From assembly GCA_902825865.1 (NCBI GenBank), contig CADECX010000021.1, forward strand, positions 1 to 48,423: a stretch of 48,423 nucleotides of DNA, written 5' to 3'. This stretch comes from an uncultured Alphaproteobacteria bacterium (GTDB lineage: Bacteria; Pseudomonadota; Alphaproteobacteria; Micropepsales; Micropepsaceae). The notes below the pieces were generated by a model. The model did no database searches. It saw only the letters and a program-made list of their open reading frames with translations, and was not told where the DNA came from. This document shows, in pieces, positions 48,301-48,423 of the stretch (its first letter is position 1; each line of letters starts with the position of its first letter). Both the position numbers and the translations under genes were made by a program.

Positions 48301-48423
48301 CAGCGGGCTGAAAAATGCAGCTGCGCTGGTCGATGAAACGCTGGCGGTGCTGGACGATCCCGCCTTTGCCATGGCCTTTGGTCCCGGCAGCCAGGCGGAA
48401 GCAGGCCTGCTGGCGGACCTTTC
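45356..48423 (+). CDS. addA: Double-strand break repair helicase AddA, N-terminal 1022 residues (cut by window edge)
   Basis: The UvrD-like helicase and nuclease subunit of AddAB. The ATG at 45356 overlaps the addB stop (ATGA). The helicase motifs occur in order: Walker A AANAGAGKTYTLANR (lysine 26), motif Ia LCLTFTKAAAAEMQDRL, motif II DHVLIDEAQDTSPEQW, motif III FAVGDEKQSIFSFQGA, motif V VRVMTVHGAKGLEADIVILP, motif VI RRLLYVALTRARDRLYV. The C-terminal nuclease domain has barely begun at the window edge. The family length is about 1150-1200 residues, so about 150 residues are missing. Confidence 0.97.
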   Translation, partial: MTRDPSMIASDPEISAWVAANAGAGKTYTLANRVARLLLADAEPQKILCLTFTKAAAAEMQDRLFQQLGKWSMLPDEELRDAIIAIGGDALAYLPLARRLFAAALETPGGLKVLTLHAFCQIVLSRFPIEAGIPPAFEVLDDQSARELIREARQHVLERAGAGDGKLQAAVALLVIETSEATLTRILDAALGNDRRKLDRFFADIEDLSATVRAAHGVEDGETSHGIAEDFCAGLARDITRLREIRDWLAGGGKTDAKAAAKLDTVFADDLVAGFDALESFFLTIEGKPRKLATKALADARPDLLAALTQLQTLFCTAAERRRAARAAELSHAALTLIEAMRNDYQNAKRLRGVLDYDDLIVETRNLLHRRGAAQWVLYKLDGGIDHVLIDEAQDTSPEQWEIVQKLTEEFFAGQGRERGQLRTIFAVGDEKQSIFSFQGADPGQFEINRRHFSEVIAGAEQHLHEVPLITSRRSAPEILAFVDKVFEGQVARAGLTVKDTQIEHVAYRDTAKGGIEFWPALAPEQEEETDYYAPVDAVQKEGPVARLAAQVVDKIAGWLNSRARLPGHNQPIAPRDIMILLPRREPFGGEVIRQLKLRRIPVAGADRVRLTEQIAAMDLIALGRFVLQREDDLTLAALLRSPLCGLSEEDLFSLAHGRRGDLWSAFVARGGDYPEAHGFLSAMLARADYAPPFEFYSHALTALGGKEKLLARLGQESADAIDEFLSLTLTQEQNHTPSLESFLDWVERGSTEIKRDMERGRNEVRVMTVHGAKGLEADIVILPDTTALPEPPSRKGHLLYQDGTVLFPLPNDEAPEIVKAAKARAEEEALKEHRRLLYVALTRARDRLYVCGFESKKGVKPGSWYQLAQTAVESLGVKVTRGDGEITSYGALDEERGDLAAAPGVPPHLPDWIAKPAPPEPALPRLIRPSDALGVTPPTFSPLDKGAARFRRGLVVHALLARLPEIAPGKRRDVALKFVQASGLKNAAALVDETLAVLDDPAFAMAFGPGSQAEAGLLADL

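Overview
The window is a dense, GC-rich (judged by eye) stretch of an alphaproteobacterial chromosome carrying almost only housekeeping genes. The group is indicated by the run chvI-chvG-hprK-EIIA(Man)-ptsH followed by ahcY and divL, by carB-greA, by alpha-type AddAB and an IalB-like protein, by DUF2794, and by GANTC sites in front of divL. The order cannot be fixed from sequence alone. I found no phage, plasmid, insertion sequence, CRISPR array, rRNA or tRNA.

Layout. 1-3.2 kb: a minus-strand run ialB-like, rlmN, 2OG-Fe(II) oxygenase, DUF2905, argG (cut by the window edge), the first three overlapping by 4 bases. 3.4-6.0 kb: an ABC-2 exporter pair, a SpoU-type RNA methylase and a DUF6491 secreted protein. 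6.2-7.9 kb: a variant Nramp transporter and a GlsB-like membrane protein, with palindromic repeats. 7.9-10.8 kb: a TPP riboswitch, thiC and an exported alpha/beta hydrolase. 10.9-15.1 kb: DUF2569, creatininase, acs, a tiny membrane protein, phhB and thpR. 15.1-20.6 kb: murJ and tesA, divergent from ybbA-ybbP. 20.7-23.7 kb: a BI-1 family protein, DUF2794, a structured 322-base gap, a small membrane protein and a Rieske oxygenase. 23.9-29.7 kb: carB, greA with a terminator-like leader, an unusual membrane methyltransferase and a soluble methyltransferase. 29.8-35.8 kb: the ChvG/ChvI two-component system, the short PTS branch (HprK, EIIA-Man, HPr), a TraB/GumN protein and ahcY. 36.0-38.4 kb: divL with tyrosine at the histidine position. 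38.4-40.0 kb: a ferredoxin and its reductase. 40.1-48.4 kb: tsaE, amgK, murU, addB and addA (cut by the window edge).

How the genes work together. Several themes concern the envelope and its surveillance: MurJ flips lipid II, AmgK and MurU recycle muropeptide sugars, YbbAP with TesA acts at the inner membrane and periplasm, and ChvGI senses envelope or acid stress next to a regulatory PTS that reports metabolic state. DivL belongs to the CckA-CtrA cell-cycle circuit, and its upstream region has four GANTC methylation sites and a CtrA-like box. ThiC and the following hydrolase look like one TPP-controlled unit. TsaE (tRNA t6A), RlmN (rRNA/tRNA m2A), the SpoU methylase and ThpR serve RNA maturation; AddAB repairs double-strand breaks.

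No clearly new defence or mobile system is visible. The best leads are regulatory and structural: the divL control region, a perfect 22-bp hairpin across the ptsH stop codon, the greA leader, the thiC-hydrolase unit, the unexplained structured gap at 21.9-22.2 kb, and a membrane methyltransferase whose N-terminus resembles superinfection-immunity proteins.
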